From: Metopolophium dirhodum
Lineage: Eukaryota > Arthropoda > Insecta > Hemiptera > Aphididae
Direction: 5' to 3'
Assembly (NCBI RefSeq): GCF_019925205.1
Contig: NC_083560.1
Coordinates: forward strand, 149,812,526 to 149,876,525
Length of the DNA: 64,000 bases
A program made the translations under genes and the position numbers. A model generated the notes under the pieces. The model saw nothing but the letters and a program-made list of their open reading frames with translations, made no database searches and had not been told where the DNA came from. Shown here one piece after another: positions 49,610-58,219 of this stretch (the first letter of the stretch is position 1; every line of letters begins with the position of its first letter).

Positions 49610-52383
49610 TTATTCATTATCCTCTTCATAATAATGAATATCTTCATCTGAAGGATCATCATTATTATAAAAAATGTCTTCATAAAATTCTTGAGCGTCT
49701 TCTGGTATTGTGAAAAATTTTAAACGTTTTTTGACATCATTTTGCTTTGGGAGTTTGACATAATTTGTTTTTGGTAAGATTTTTATATTATTAAATAATT
49801 TACTTATATCAGAATGTCTTTTAATAACTTCAAATTCTTCATAAGCTCCAGCATATGTTTTGGAAACACTAATACTTGAATTTTTGCCTTTTAAATAAGA
49901 ATACACCTTTTGCTCAGTAGATTTAAAATCTATTTTAGTCTTAACAACTGTTTTGACTGCACTTTTAATGTCATATATTTTAAAATCTTTACCATATGCA
50001 TTAACAGTGCAAAAGTTCTTAAAAATTTCAAAATACTGATTTGGTGACAGAATAGTTTCCTTTTTTCTTAAAACCTGTTCTATTCGACCAAAGACTCGGT
50101 CGGGTGGCATATAACTGTGTCCCCTTACAGGAAATATATAATTGATTTGAGTAAATACAGTTGCTTTGTAATTTATGTAATACAACAATGTAATCATTGT
50201 AAATTGGTTTTTATTTTGGCCTGAGCAAGAATCTGAAAATAAATTTAATATAGTAGGTGGTGATTCACTTGTTTTTAATCGATTTTCCAATGATTCCAAA
50301 AAATGTATCAGTGCTGAACAAACTTCATTTGGGCCACGTCCACTTTCAGTTTCATTCCATGAGTACAAAATGCAGTTTTCTCGTTTTTGATTTGAATCAG
50401 ATATAACAAATGTCAAATTATAAAGCCAGACTTGGCGACTGTAAAATACATCAGTCACAGACAACTTTGGTAAAGGTTGGGTTTGCATCATATCAAATGA
50501 GCAAGATATTTCCCCAGGAGTTTCTGTTTTTAATGGTTCAAAAAAACGCTTAGCTTTTCTCTTATGTAAGGTTAATTCTAACATTAACTCACATTTTTTG
50601 TCAATATCTTCTTCAGTTTGAATTTTAATTTTTTGTTCCATACAATAACTGCAGGTGTCTTGGCGTGGATGTCCAAAACTTATGTTAAACTTTGTAGTAA
50701 ATATTTTCTGATATTTACTCAAAGAAGCAGTTTGTTTTTTTTCTAATTTTATTTTCTCATACCAATTTTCCCACATATACTTAATAGAATATGTAGGTGG
50801 TAAATAGCTTCGGCCAGTATCCTTACGTGTATGATGACTTTTTCTGCATTTGAACGCTTTAATATGTTCTTTTATTGAATCTGTTATTTCATCTTGAATT
50901 AAATCAACACGAATACCACCTCTTTTTTCAGTAGGACTAGAATGATTTTGTTTGAATGTTTTACTTATTATATTTAATCGTCTTCTAGTTATTGATGTAA
51001 CAGAAGAAATTGCATCAAGACAAACTGGTATTAAATTACCTCTTATTTGTGGTATAAAGTATTTCACAACCATACGATGAGATCTATTAGTTTTTTTACG
51101 GTCAGTTCGTTTGACATCACTTACAGTCATCATTGTAATTAGAAATTTATCCTGTTCAATTTTTGTAGTTAATTTACACAAATTATGTTTAAAATCAGTC
51201 AAGTCTTCTTCTGATAGTTCACTAACTCTACATACATTTTTCATTATCATTTCAGTATGATTACATTTTAATTCCAATTCTCTTGGTATAATATTTCTTT
51301 GTAATTGTTTTTCTTTTCTTTTATTTTGAATTTTTCTCTTTCTACCTCCATTAGTTTCAGTTATAGGATCAATATATTCTGGATCATTATTTATTGATAC
51401 ATTTGATACTGATTCCATCAAAGGAAGAAAATCAGTATTTTCTAAAATCAAATTAGCATCAACTGTTGATGTATTTGGTTCAATTAATATTTGATTAGTT
51501 AATATTCTTTCTGTATATAAATTTAATGGTCTAAAATCAGTCTCAGCATCTTTAGTGGTAATGTTATTATTATTTTGAAACAGTTCTGTATTCATGCATG
51601 ATGTATTTGTTTCATTAGAGATCTCAATCAATACTGTATTATTTACTATTTTTTCTTCAATATTTAGAGGCTGTACATCTGTAATTATTTCAACATCCAT
51701 GTCTTCAATATTTAGGTTTGGTACAGAATAGTTCAAATCAGCAGTTTCCTAAATTTAGTTATTATTATAATATTAAATATATTTCTTTAAATATAATATA
51801 TTAACTTAATATTTAATGTGTAAAAAAAAAAATTAATACAAATAATATTGTATTAGAATTATTATTATAATACTTAAAGATTTTAATTGTAAATATAATC
51901 TATTAGATATTTAGGTTTACCAATAACAATATATTATATAATTTAAATTGTCTACCCTAATAATAAAAATATATAGAATTCAATAGATTTTAGTTAAATT
52001 TTATAGCATAATCTTAATTATTTGATAAATTGGACCAACCATAGTAAGTTATAGTAAATAATAATATAAATAAAATAAAACATAACAGCTATGATACAAA
52101 ATCGAAAGAACTAGGTATTTTTATTATTAAATAGTATTTAAAGTAATACATAAGTATACAGTATTTACCTACTGTTCAATGATTTAACAATATAATAATT
52201 AAAAGTCTTACATAAATAAAGTTGTAAACCAATAAATTAATTTTTTCATACCTCTAACCACCTTGAAACTTTTTTAATGGATTCATTAATATCCATTTCT
52301 TCTTTAGTTTGACTAGTTTGAGTATCATTTTTATTTTTGTTTAAACCACATGCGGCCATTTTAATGGTTCTAGAGTTGAACAT
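49610..52383 (-). CDS. Two-exon transposase, DUF7869/Sola-like (join 52383-52252, 51748-49610)
   Basis: Exon 2 alone opens at a splice acceptor: the in-frame codon before it (51751-51749) is TAG and it has no early ATG. Exon 1 (52383-52252, 44 codons, starting MFNSRTIKMAACG; alternative ATG at 52359 with better context) ends ...WLE at a GTATGA donor. The 503-bp intron ends ATTTAG at 51749, joining in phase 0 to give about 756 residues. In exon-2 numbering counted from 51736: basic nuclear-signal-like RKRKIQNKRKEKQ (132-144); HIKAFKCRKSHHTRKD (291-306); paired cysteines HPRQDTCSYC (356-365); likely acidic catalytic residues D415 (SFDMMQ), D502 (FSDSCSGQNKN) and D546 or E553 (PPDRVFGRIEQ); acidic tail. 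The frame is intact, so it may be active. It resembles the DUF7869 proteins common in arthropod transposons; the Sola label is tentative. Confidence 0.82.
51749..52251 (-). other. Intron of the transposase gene
   Basis: 503 bp, donor GTATGA (complement of 52246-52251), acceptor ATTTAG (complement of 51749-51754), AT-rich. Predicted from frame closure at the acceptor and phase-0 joining; no transcript evidence. Confidence 0.65.
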
Positions 52384-52714
52384 TTTAAATACCTACTAAT
52401 AAAACATTAATAAAATGTCTCGTAAAATGTACATGCAATTATTAGTAGGTAATTAAAACAAATAACAATGAACCAGTACAGAGAATGAGAGAACAGTAGA
52501 TGAATTGTATTATCATAATACTATGATAGTCATCATACAAACTTTTGGAGGGAAATAATTTGTGATAACATTCAACACCAAGACTTATACTGAATTTTTT
52601 CAGTTGCACCAACTAGTAAATAAAATAAAATAATGTAGTCCCATATTATATCACCATGAAATAATTAAAGAATAATTAATTCAAATTGAAATGTCAACTT
52701 CACCTTTTACTCTT
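52384..52714. promoter_or_regulatory. Probable transposase promoter region
   Basis: About 330 bp between the transposase start and the right iteron cluster. No coding signal. I could not pick out a reliable TATA or initiator. Its place between the gene and the iterons would let transposase binding affect its own transcription, which is inference. Confidence 0.35.
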
Positions 52715-53096
52715 GGAAATAGTACGTTTTGCAAATAATTAATTTAGTATAGCTACATTTTAACATGGGAAATATAACGTTTTGCTTCAATCTGGAAATA
52801 GTACGTTCTGCACATAATTTAAAAAATAGTACGTTTTGCTTTAATAATTATTAAATTTACACTAAATAGCATGGAAAATAGTACGTTTTGATGTAATTTG
52901 GAAATAGTTCTTTTTGAAACGATTTTAGCGATGGAAATGGTTCGTTATGCAGAAATCATGAAACTTTATGATCAAATATGCACTGGAAATAGTACGTTTT
53001 GGTCAAATCTGAACACGCCATTCGATTCCGCGTGGTTTTTACTATCAGAAATGATGTATAACTCAATTTTGATATTTTTGGCAATAGCACGTTTTG
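52715..53096 (+). repeat. Right subterminal motif cluster (9 copies)
   Basis: GGAAATAGTACGTTTTG-like copies at 52715-52731, 52768-52784, 52794-52810, 52821-52837, 52873-52890, 52900-52916, 52933-52949, 52985-53001 and 53080-53096. All run in the same direction, unlike the left end. The most diverged are at 52900 (TTCTTTTTG) and 52933 (GGTTCGTTATG). The last lies in the terminal repeat. They sit upstream of the transposase gene. Confidence 0.87.
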
Positions 53097-53944
53097 CATT
53101 GTCGCCCCTCAATTGTGTTATTGAAATTTTTCCCTAACGTGATTATATTACTAGTTTGTGAACCATTGTTTTTAAAATATTTATTTTGTTTTTCATCGTC
53201 ATTGTTTGGTAGTAGGCATATTAAAATTTTTATTTGCGTGTCTTGAAAAATAAACTTAATCATAGTAGAAATAATGTTCCAATTCATTTTGTCTCGTCCA
53301 GTGCAAATTTTGGGTAATGCTAAAGTAGTAATATTATTCTCAATACAAAATTTCCTAGTGTTAGCTAGTGTTCTAAAAATGTTAGTGTACGCTGGTTTGT
53401 CGTAATATTCATTTTTTGTTATGAGATATAGAACCCATTGTCTTCCGTTTTTCAAATAAGCAATTTCGGTTATTTTTTTTCTTTGGTCTATTAAATTTTG
53501 AACGTTGTTAAATTTATTTCTAAATTGTAATGCGATCCCCTTCGACATAGTAAGGCATTGACTTGTGCAATGGCCGATTGCGATATCATTTCGTAATGAT
53601 AAAATATTTACCGTCTGTTCACTGTAATCGCATAGGAAGTCGGTTCTATCGTTATTGCTGAGTAGGAATTTTTGAAATTCGTTTAGTGGGTTCAAACTAC
53701 TTATTGTTACGATGTTTTCTACAGCTTTTTCGTCATCGTCGTTTACTTCATTAGTTCTTAGTTTATTTGAATTTTTTGATTTGTACCAATTTTCTACAAA
53801 ATGAATATAATTATTTTTTTCAATTTTTTTTTCTCTGTTAAATTTAGAGGTGTCGATTTTTAAATTAATATTATTTGTTCCCCGAGGTAGATATTCCGAT
53901 TTTTCTCTTAACTCGGGTGCTATTCGTTTTTTGAAAAATTGCAA
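53063..53944 (-). CDS. Macrodomain (TARG1/OARD1-like) encoded after the gag frameshift, element 2
   Basis: Open frame in the -1 register to gag, overlapping its last 25 bases. The nominal first codon is TTG, so it is expected to be made as a Gag fusion. Residues about 105-247 form a macrodomain, the ADP-ribose-binding fold. NDIAIGHCTSQCLTMSKGIA (119-138) corresponds to the ligand loop; WVLYLITKNEYYDKPAY (170-186) carries the Lys of LITK (K177); ALPKICTGRDKMNW (209-222) carries D218. In human TARG1/OARD1 the equivalent K84 and D125 do the hydrolysis of ADP-ribose from acidic residues, so both catalytic positions are kept. The GAG of the usual loop reads SKG. The N-terminal ~100 residues are a basic linker. 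The DNA transposon breaks the ORF after residue 278; residues after that are TIR-derived. Role in the element is unknown. Confidence 0.85.
   Translation of the reverse strand: MQFFKKRIAPELREKSEYLPRGTNNINLKIDTSKFNREKKIEKNNYIHFVENWYKSKNSNKLRTNEVNDDDEKAVENIVTISSLNPLNEFQKFLLSNNDRTDFLCDYSEQTVNILSLRNDIAIGHCTSQCLTMSKGIALQFRNKFNNVQNLIDQRKKITEIAYLKNGRQWVLYLITKNEYYDKPAYTNIFRTLANTRKFCIENNITTLALPKICTGRDKMNWNIISTMIKFIFQDTQIKILICLLPNNDDEKQNKYFKNNGSQTSNIITLGKNFNNTIEGRQCKTCYCQKYQN
53079..53110 (-). repeat. Right terminal inverted repeat of the DNA transposon
   Basis: Complement reads GAGGGGCGACAATGCAAAAC then GTGCTATTGCCA, 30 of 32 matches to the left end. Confidence 0.92.
53881..53932 (-). promoter_or_regulatory. 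-1 ribosomal frameshift signal: A_AAA_AAC plus GC stem
   Basis: On the minus strand the gag codons end ...TCA AAA AAC GAA TAG. The heptamer A AAA AAC (complement of 53926-53932) is in the correct phase for -1 slippage, and slipping places ribosomes exactly in the macrodomain frame. Eight bases downstream starts CCCGAG (complement of 53912-53917), which pairs perfectly with CTCGGG (complement of 53881-53886) across a 25-base loop. Heptamer, spacing and GC stem match the known rules for retroviral -1 frameshifting. The gag stop lies two codons after the heptamer. Confidence 0.85.
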
Positions 53945-55698
53945 TCGTTTGCATAATGTCCTTTTTCATTGCATTTGTAGCATATTATGTTTTCTCTTCC
54001 ATTAAATTTTTCCGTTGTTGAGTATCTTTCTCTGCTGTTGTCCCTACTGTGCTGTTTTCTATTTGCGTCATCTCCACGATTTCTGTTGTTATATCTATTT
54101 CTGCTTGTATCTCTGGACCTGTCGTAGGAGTTTTTCCTATCCCTTGAATAAGACCTATCTCTATTATTGCTAATTTCTCTGCTGTTATCTCTGTATTTAT
54201 GGTTATTATATCTATCTTTACTATTTTCTCTGAACTTATAGTCGTTGTACCTATCGGGATAAGGACTTTTTTCCCTATAATTGTTCCTGCCTTTGTAATC
54301 TGATTTGTGTGGATATGGACTTTTGTCTCTGTTGCGTGATCTATCTTCAAAATTTACTGTCTTGTCGTATTTTTTTAAATTGTTCATTTCGGTACATAGT
54401 TGATCAATTTTGTTTTTGTAATAACTGTCTATTCCTTCTAATTTTGTATTTAAACGTTTAATTTCTTGGTTGCTGTCTTTTGTTTCGGTATTTAATTGCA
54501 TTACTTGTTTGTTCAAAATTTCTGTGTATTCGCTAAATCCTGAGCTTCTTGAATTAATTCTAAATTGCATAAGTTCATATTTTTTTAAATTTTCTTTTAA
54601 CTTTTTTAAGTTACTGTTGTCGTGAAGTGAAATTGCGTGTAATATAGGTTCTCTTATACCTTTTAGAATGTAAACACAAATATCTTCCTCTTTCATATCC
54701 TTGTCTACTTGATTACATAAATATTCTATTTCCGTAACAAAACTAGAAATTGACTCTAAGTCGTTTTGTTTCCTATTTTCTAATTTGTCTTTCAGTATTA
54801 TAGAGTATCCTATTGGTTGAAATTCGTTTATGAACTCACTTTTTAGATTTTCCCATGACCAGTTTCTTCCTTTGTTTTCCAAGTTTTGTAAAAATTTGTT
54901 GGCAGTATCTTTCAGAAATATTGATAAGAATTTCATTTTTTCACTGTCGTCCCAATTGTTTATTTGTGCTGCTTTTTCGTACTGTCTAAGAAATGTTTTG
55001 ATGTCTCCTTGTCCGGAAAAACTATCTGGTTTAATTATCATTTTTTCCATTTTGTGTCTTGGATTTTTATTTTTTAAATTATTTAGTTTTTCAGGTGTGT
55101 TTTCTATTACAAATTGTGAGTTGCTAAAGAAGGTGGTATTTAAGTTCGATTCAGTTTTAATTGGACTTTCGATATCTTCGTATATGTGTTCTTTTTTTGT
55201 TGGTTCGTTAGGATTTAAGTTTATTAAATTATTATAATTATTGTCAGAGGTTTGCTCTAAATTATTTTGATATAAAGTATTACTAGTGTCTAAAATTTTG
55301 TCTGCCTGAATTATTAATTTATTTGCGTTAATTTCTAAATCGTTAGTTATATTTTTAATGTCGTTAGTAATTGATTTATTTTTTGTACTATTACTTGTTT
55401 CAGGACTTGAATCACTTAAGTTACTTTGTATGAGTAAATCTTTAATGTCGATTTTATCTTTTATTGAATTTTCTCGAACTTCGTGTTTTTGTAATTCGCT
55501 TAAGGTTTCTTCAATGTCGTCTAATTCTGTGATCCCTTTATAATATTTTGATAATCTAGCCCTTAGATTATCTACGGTTCCTACGCTTTTTAATTGTTTA
55601 GATTTGCATAGTTCAATAAGTTCTGATTTTTTGTGTGAATAAATATCTGTTAATTTAGTAATTTTCGAACCTAAGGCTATAAGCTCTTCGTCATTCAT
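53920..55698 (-). CDS. Gag polyprotein with SAP domain, RS-like region and zinc knuckle, element 2
   Basis: 592 residues from an ATG. Domains in order: SAP-like helix pair (about 19-55, SHKKSELIELCKSKQLKSVG then NLRARLSKYY); Asn/Ser-rich linker; retrotransposon Gag core (about 218-380), with KPDSFSGQGDIKTFLRQYEK, ANKFLQNLENKGRNWSWENL and SEFINEFQPIGYS as the typical capsid helices; coiled coil (about 395-445); Arg/Ser/Asn/Tyr-rich basic stretch (about 452-565) with repeated RDNSRE-type units suited to RNA binding; zinc knuckle CYKCNEKGHYANDC (573-586, CX2CX4HX4C). It would form the particle and package the element RNA. The frame is intact and ends in the frameshift signal. The antisense and alternate frames across the RS region are also long because the codons are repetitive. 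Confidence 0.92.
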   Translation of the reverse strand: MNDEELIALGSKITKLTDIYSHKKSELIELCKSKQLKSVGTVDNLRARLSKYYKGITELDDIEETLSELQKHEVRENSIKDKIDIKDLLIQSNLSDSSPETSNSTKNKSITNDIKNITNDLEINANKLIIQADKILDTSNTLYQNNLEQTSDNNYNNLINLNPNEPTKKEHIYEDIESPIKTESNLNTTFFSNSQFVIENTPEKLNNLKNKNPRHKMEKMIIKPDSFSGQGDIKTFLRQYEKAAQINNWDDSEKMKFLSIFLKDTANKFLQNLENKGRNWSWENLKSEFINEFQPIGYSIILKDKLENRKQNDLESISSFVTEIEYLCNQVDKDMKEEDICVYILKGIREPILHAISLHDNSNLKKLKENLKKYELMQFRINSRSSGFSEYTEILNKQVMQLNTETKDSNQEIKRLNTKLEGIDSYYKNKIDQLCTEMNNLKKYDKTVNFEDRSRNRDKSPYPHKSDYKGRNNYREKSPYPDRYNDYKFRENSKDRYNNHKYRDNSREISNNRDRSYSRDRKNSYDRSRDTSRNRYNNRNRGDDANRKQHSRDNSRERYSTTEKFNGRENIICYKCNEKGHYANDCNFSKNE

Positions 55699-56607
55699 AT
55701 CATATTAAGATTTAATTGAATTAAAGAAAAATTTTGTAATGAAAGAAGTTGATTTTTATTAATATATTTATACTTAACAATAACTACTTAATTTTTGAAT
55801 AATTTAAGAATTAAAATTAAAATATATTTTTTTTTTGAAATAAACTAAATACAATTGTAAAGGGCGAACGAAAATTAAACCAATAAAAAATTATTTAAAT
55901 TATTAAAAAAATTAATCTACAATCCTAATATTAATATTTAAGTATATTACAAAACGTTGCTCACCTTGGCGTATATGTGTAGACGCACGGTTAGCAAAAT
56001 TGTACTCACGCGGCACAAACGTTGTCTTGTCGGTAAGACAAAAATCGAACGCGTATTTGTTAGTTAATCGGTATACACGCACACAATTGCGTTCTGGGTT
56101 TCTACTGTACCCAAAACTCTTATAACCGTTATTTTAACTTGTAAAGCACTAAAAATTTGCTACCGGTTACACTACCAGAAATGTACAATTAGTCGCACTT
56201 CACTTGTACAAAAAAAAACAAAAAATTATATATTGGTGTACTCACGAGGTACAAGCGTTGCTTTTTCCGTAAGAAAAATTTATCGAACGCGTATGTGTTA
56301 CTCACTCGGTATACACACGCACACAATTGCGTTCTGGGTTACTACTGCACCCCAAAACACACACAAAAAGTATATTTTACTTTAACAGGTAAAAACACTA
56401 AACTTGCTCCGGGTTTTACTACCCAAAACGAACACAATTGTCGTACTTCACTTGTACAAAAAAATTGGTGTGCCAAGGGAATTTTTCCCAGACCACACGT
56501 AAAAACTGTTGTACTTCTCGTACATAAACACTTCGAAAAATTAAACGTGCCAAGGTTGAGGTACCAGGGCACACGCACAAAAAAAAAATGTCTCCGCCCG
56601 TGAATAA
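55699..56607 (-). other. Untranslated leader of element 2 with 240-bp tandem repeat
   Basis: No convincing gene. A segment containing 'acaattgcgttctgggtt' occurs at 56083-56100 and 56323-56340, period 240 bp; flanking parts ('gtactcacg.ggcac/tac', 'cttcacttgtacaaaaaaa') repeat too, so about 56000-56220 is duplicated as 56230-56470, with a partial third copy to about 56540. Short open frames on both strands here follow from this repeat. Packaging or internal-initiation roles are possible but only guesses. Confidence 0.6.
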
Positions 56608-56625
56608 GAACCCCGTTGGGCGCCA
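56608..56625 (-). promoter_or_regulatory. Primer binding site, tRNA-Lys type
   Basis: On the minus strand TGGCGCCCAACGGGGTTC, three bases inside the 5' LTR. TGGCGCCCAACG is complementary to CCA plus the end of insect tRNA-Lys(CUU), the primer used by the Drosophila gypsy element. Confidence 0.8.
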
Positions 56626-56628
56626 CTC

Positions 56629-57248
56629 TGTGGTATCACCCGTATTAGACAATACGCGGTAAACCAACTATCGCCTTACCCTCGTATTCTCTAGTTAATG
56701 ACACTCTCTAAAGTTAATTAGAATGGCACTGTTAACTCGTTGAGGTACGATGGTAGGCGCTTGTCAATTCTTAGTTCGTTCCTATCTAGTTGAAATGACT
56801 CAAAGATTACATATACCTTGGCACTATTCAGTTTAATAAAACTTCATTGACACATAGTACGTATATCCCGGCTCTGTTCCTATAAAAGGTAAGAACGTAA
56901 GAATGACTAAAATAATGTTTAACTCGGGTTTTCAGGTCGGAAACACTTTTATTGTATTAAAACAAACATAAAATAAAACACTTAGCAAATTCAGATCGCC
57001 TAGCCCGTACTACGATCGGCGTTTCACACGCACGTCGTAGCTACGTCCTCGCCGAATCACTCAGCGACAACGGGGGGGGGCCGTGCCTGCGCGTACGGCG
57101 GTGTTATATAGAAAATATTATTGTCGCCTCAGCACATATTGCTTCGCTGGCCTGACCTATGTCAATAATTTACAATTTGAAATATTCCCACCTATATTAC
57201 ATATATATAAAATAATATTATTTTGACGACTGTCTGCAATATACGACA
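56629..57248 (-). repeat. 5' LTR of element 2
   Basis: 620 bp. Read on the minus strand: TATATAAC box (complement of 57103-57110), then AATAAA (complement of 56948-56953), then the end adjoining the primer site. This order fits U3-R-U5. The other LTR has the same layout. Confidence 0.93.
57103..57110 (-). promoter_or_regulatory. TATA-like promoter box in the 5' LTR of element 2
   Basis: TATATAAC on the minus strand, about 140 bases into the LTR and followed by a GC-rich stretch where the start site would lie. Conserved in both LTRs. Assignment from sequence and position only. Confidence 0.5.
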
Positions 57249-58219
57249 AAAGAAACTAGGTTTTCAGAAATCTAGAGTTTCAAACCCAATAATTACGCTT
57301 ATATGAAAATTTTTTTGCGTTAGGGTACATCTTTTCAAATTAATAAAAAACATAATTTGTTGATGAATAAAACTTTAGTCAATTGTAAATACATTGGTCA
57401 CCTATAAATAGATTAGTAGAAGGAATAACTAGAATTTAGAACACAATTATTACGTTTATATTAACATTGTTCATTGATAGGGTAAATCTTTTCAAATTAA
57501 TAAAAAACATAATTTGTTGATGAATTAAATTTTAGTCAATTGCAAATACACTTATCCACTATAAATAAACTAGGTTTTCAGAAAACTAGAGTTTAAAACA
57601 CAATAATTACGCTTATATGAACATTTTTTAGCGTTGGGGTACATCTTTTCAAATTAATAAAAAACATAATTTGTTGATGAATAAAACTTTAGTCAATTGT
57701 AAATACATTAGTCAGCTATAGGTAGATGAGTAGAAGGCAAAACTATAATTTAGAACTCAATTTTTACGTTTATAATGACATTGTTCATTGATAGGGTAAA
57801 TCTTTTCAAATTAATAAAAAACAAAATTTGTAGATGAATTAAATTTTAGTCAATTGCAAATACACTTATCCACTGTAAATAAACTAGGTTTTCAGAAAAC
57901 TATAGTTTAAACCCAATAATTACCCTTATATGAAAATTTCTTAGCGTTGGGGTACATCTTTTCAAATTAATAAAAAACATAATTTGTTGATGAATACAAT
58001 TTTAGTCAATTGCAAATACACTTATCAACTATAATGAAACTAGGTTTTCAGAAAACTAGAGTATAAAACCAAATAATTACGCTTATATGAACATTTTTTA
58101 GCGTTGGGGTAAAACTAGAATTTAGAACTCAATTATTACCTTTATATTAACATTGTTCATTTATAGGGTACATCTTTTCAAATTAATAAAAACATAATTT
58201 GTTGATGAATAAAATTTTA
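57249..58219. repeat. Satellite block right of LTR element 2
   Basis: Resumes the monomer interrupted at 45284 and runs to Harbinger copy 9. Without the LTR element and one AAAG, copies 8 and 9 would be 1,874 bp apart, about half a 3,650-bp unit. Confidence 0.92.

Larger units (their letters stand above)
48455..53110 (-). mobile_element. DNA transposon with DUF7869/Sola-like transposase
   Basis: A 4,656-bp element with 32-bp terminal inverted repeats starting GAGGGGCGAC, two mismatches between ends, flanked by AATT (48451-48454 and 53111-53114). Because AATT is palindromic, the exact TIR edge could shift. It encodes one two-exon transposase on the minus strand and carries 14 subterminal copies of a 17-bp motif. 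A 4-bp target duplication is what is reported for the Sola superfamily, and the transposase is compatible, but I cannot confirm the class without a search. It sits in frame in LTR element 2 and is therefore the youngest insertion in that nest. Confidence 0.88.
45285..57248 (-). mobile_element. LTR retrotransposon 2 (gag - frameshift - macrodomain - protease), host of a DNA transposon
   Basis: LTRs of 618 and 620 bp (TG...CA) differ by three substitutions and three small length changes. Target duplication is AAAG. On the minus strand the order is: 5' LTR (56629-57248), tRNA-Lys primer site, leader with a 240-bp tandem repeat, gag with SAP domain, RS-like region and zinc knuckle, a -1 frameshift signal, macrodomain, protease, first residues of the RT linker, ~1.5 kb without convincing coding, 3' LTR (45285-45902). 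RT, RNase H and integrase are missing. A 4,656-bp DNA transposon lies between macrodomain and protease; removing it and one AATT copy leaves the frame continuous. Without it the element would be about 7.3 kb. Confidence 0.93.

Noticed and set aside
53985..54350. 121-residue Ile/Thr/Glu-rich frame inside gag of element 2
   Set aside because: Alternate frame of the repetitive Arg/Ser/Asn-rich region; explained by repeat codons.
56295..56667. Open frames of 82-102 residues on both strands near the primer site of element 2
   Set aside because: They overlap the leader tandem repeat, primer site and LTR edge, and show no family resemblance.
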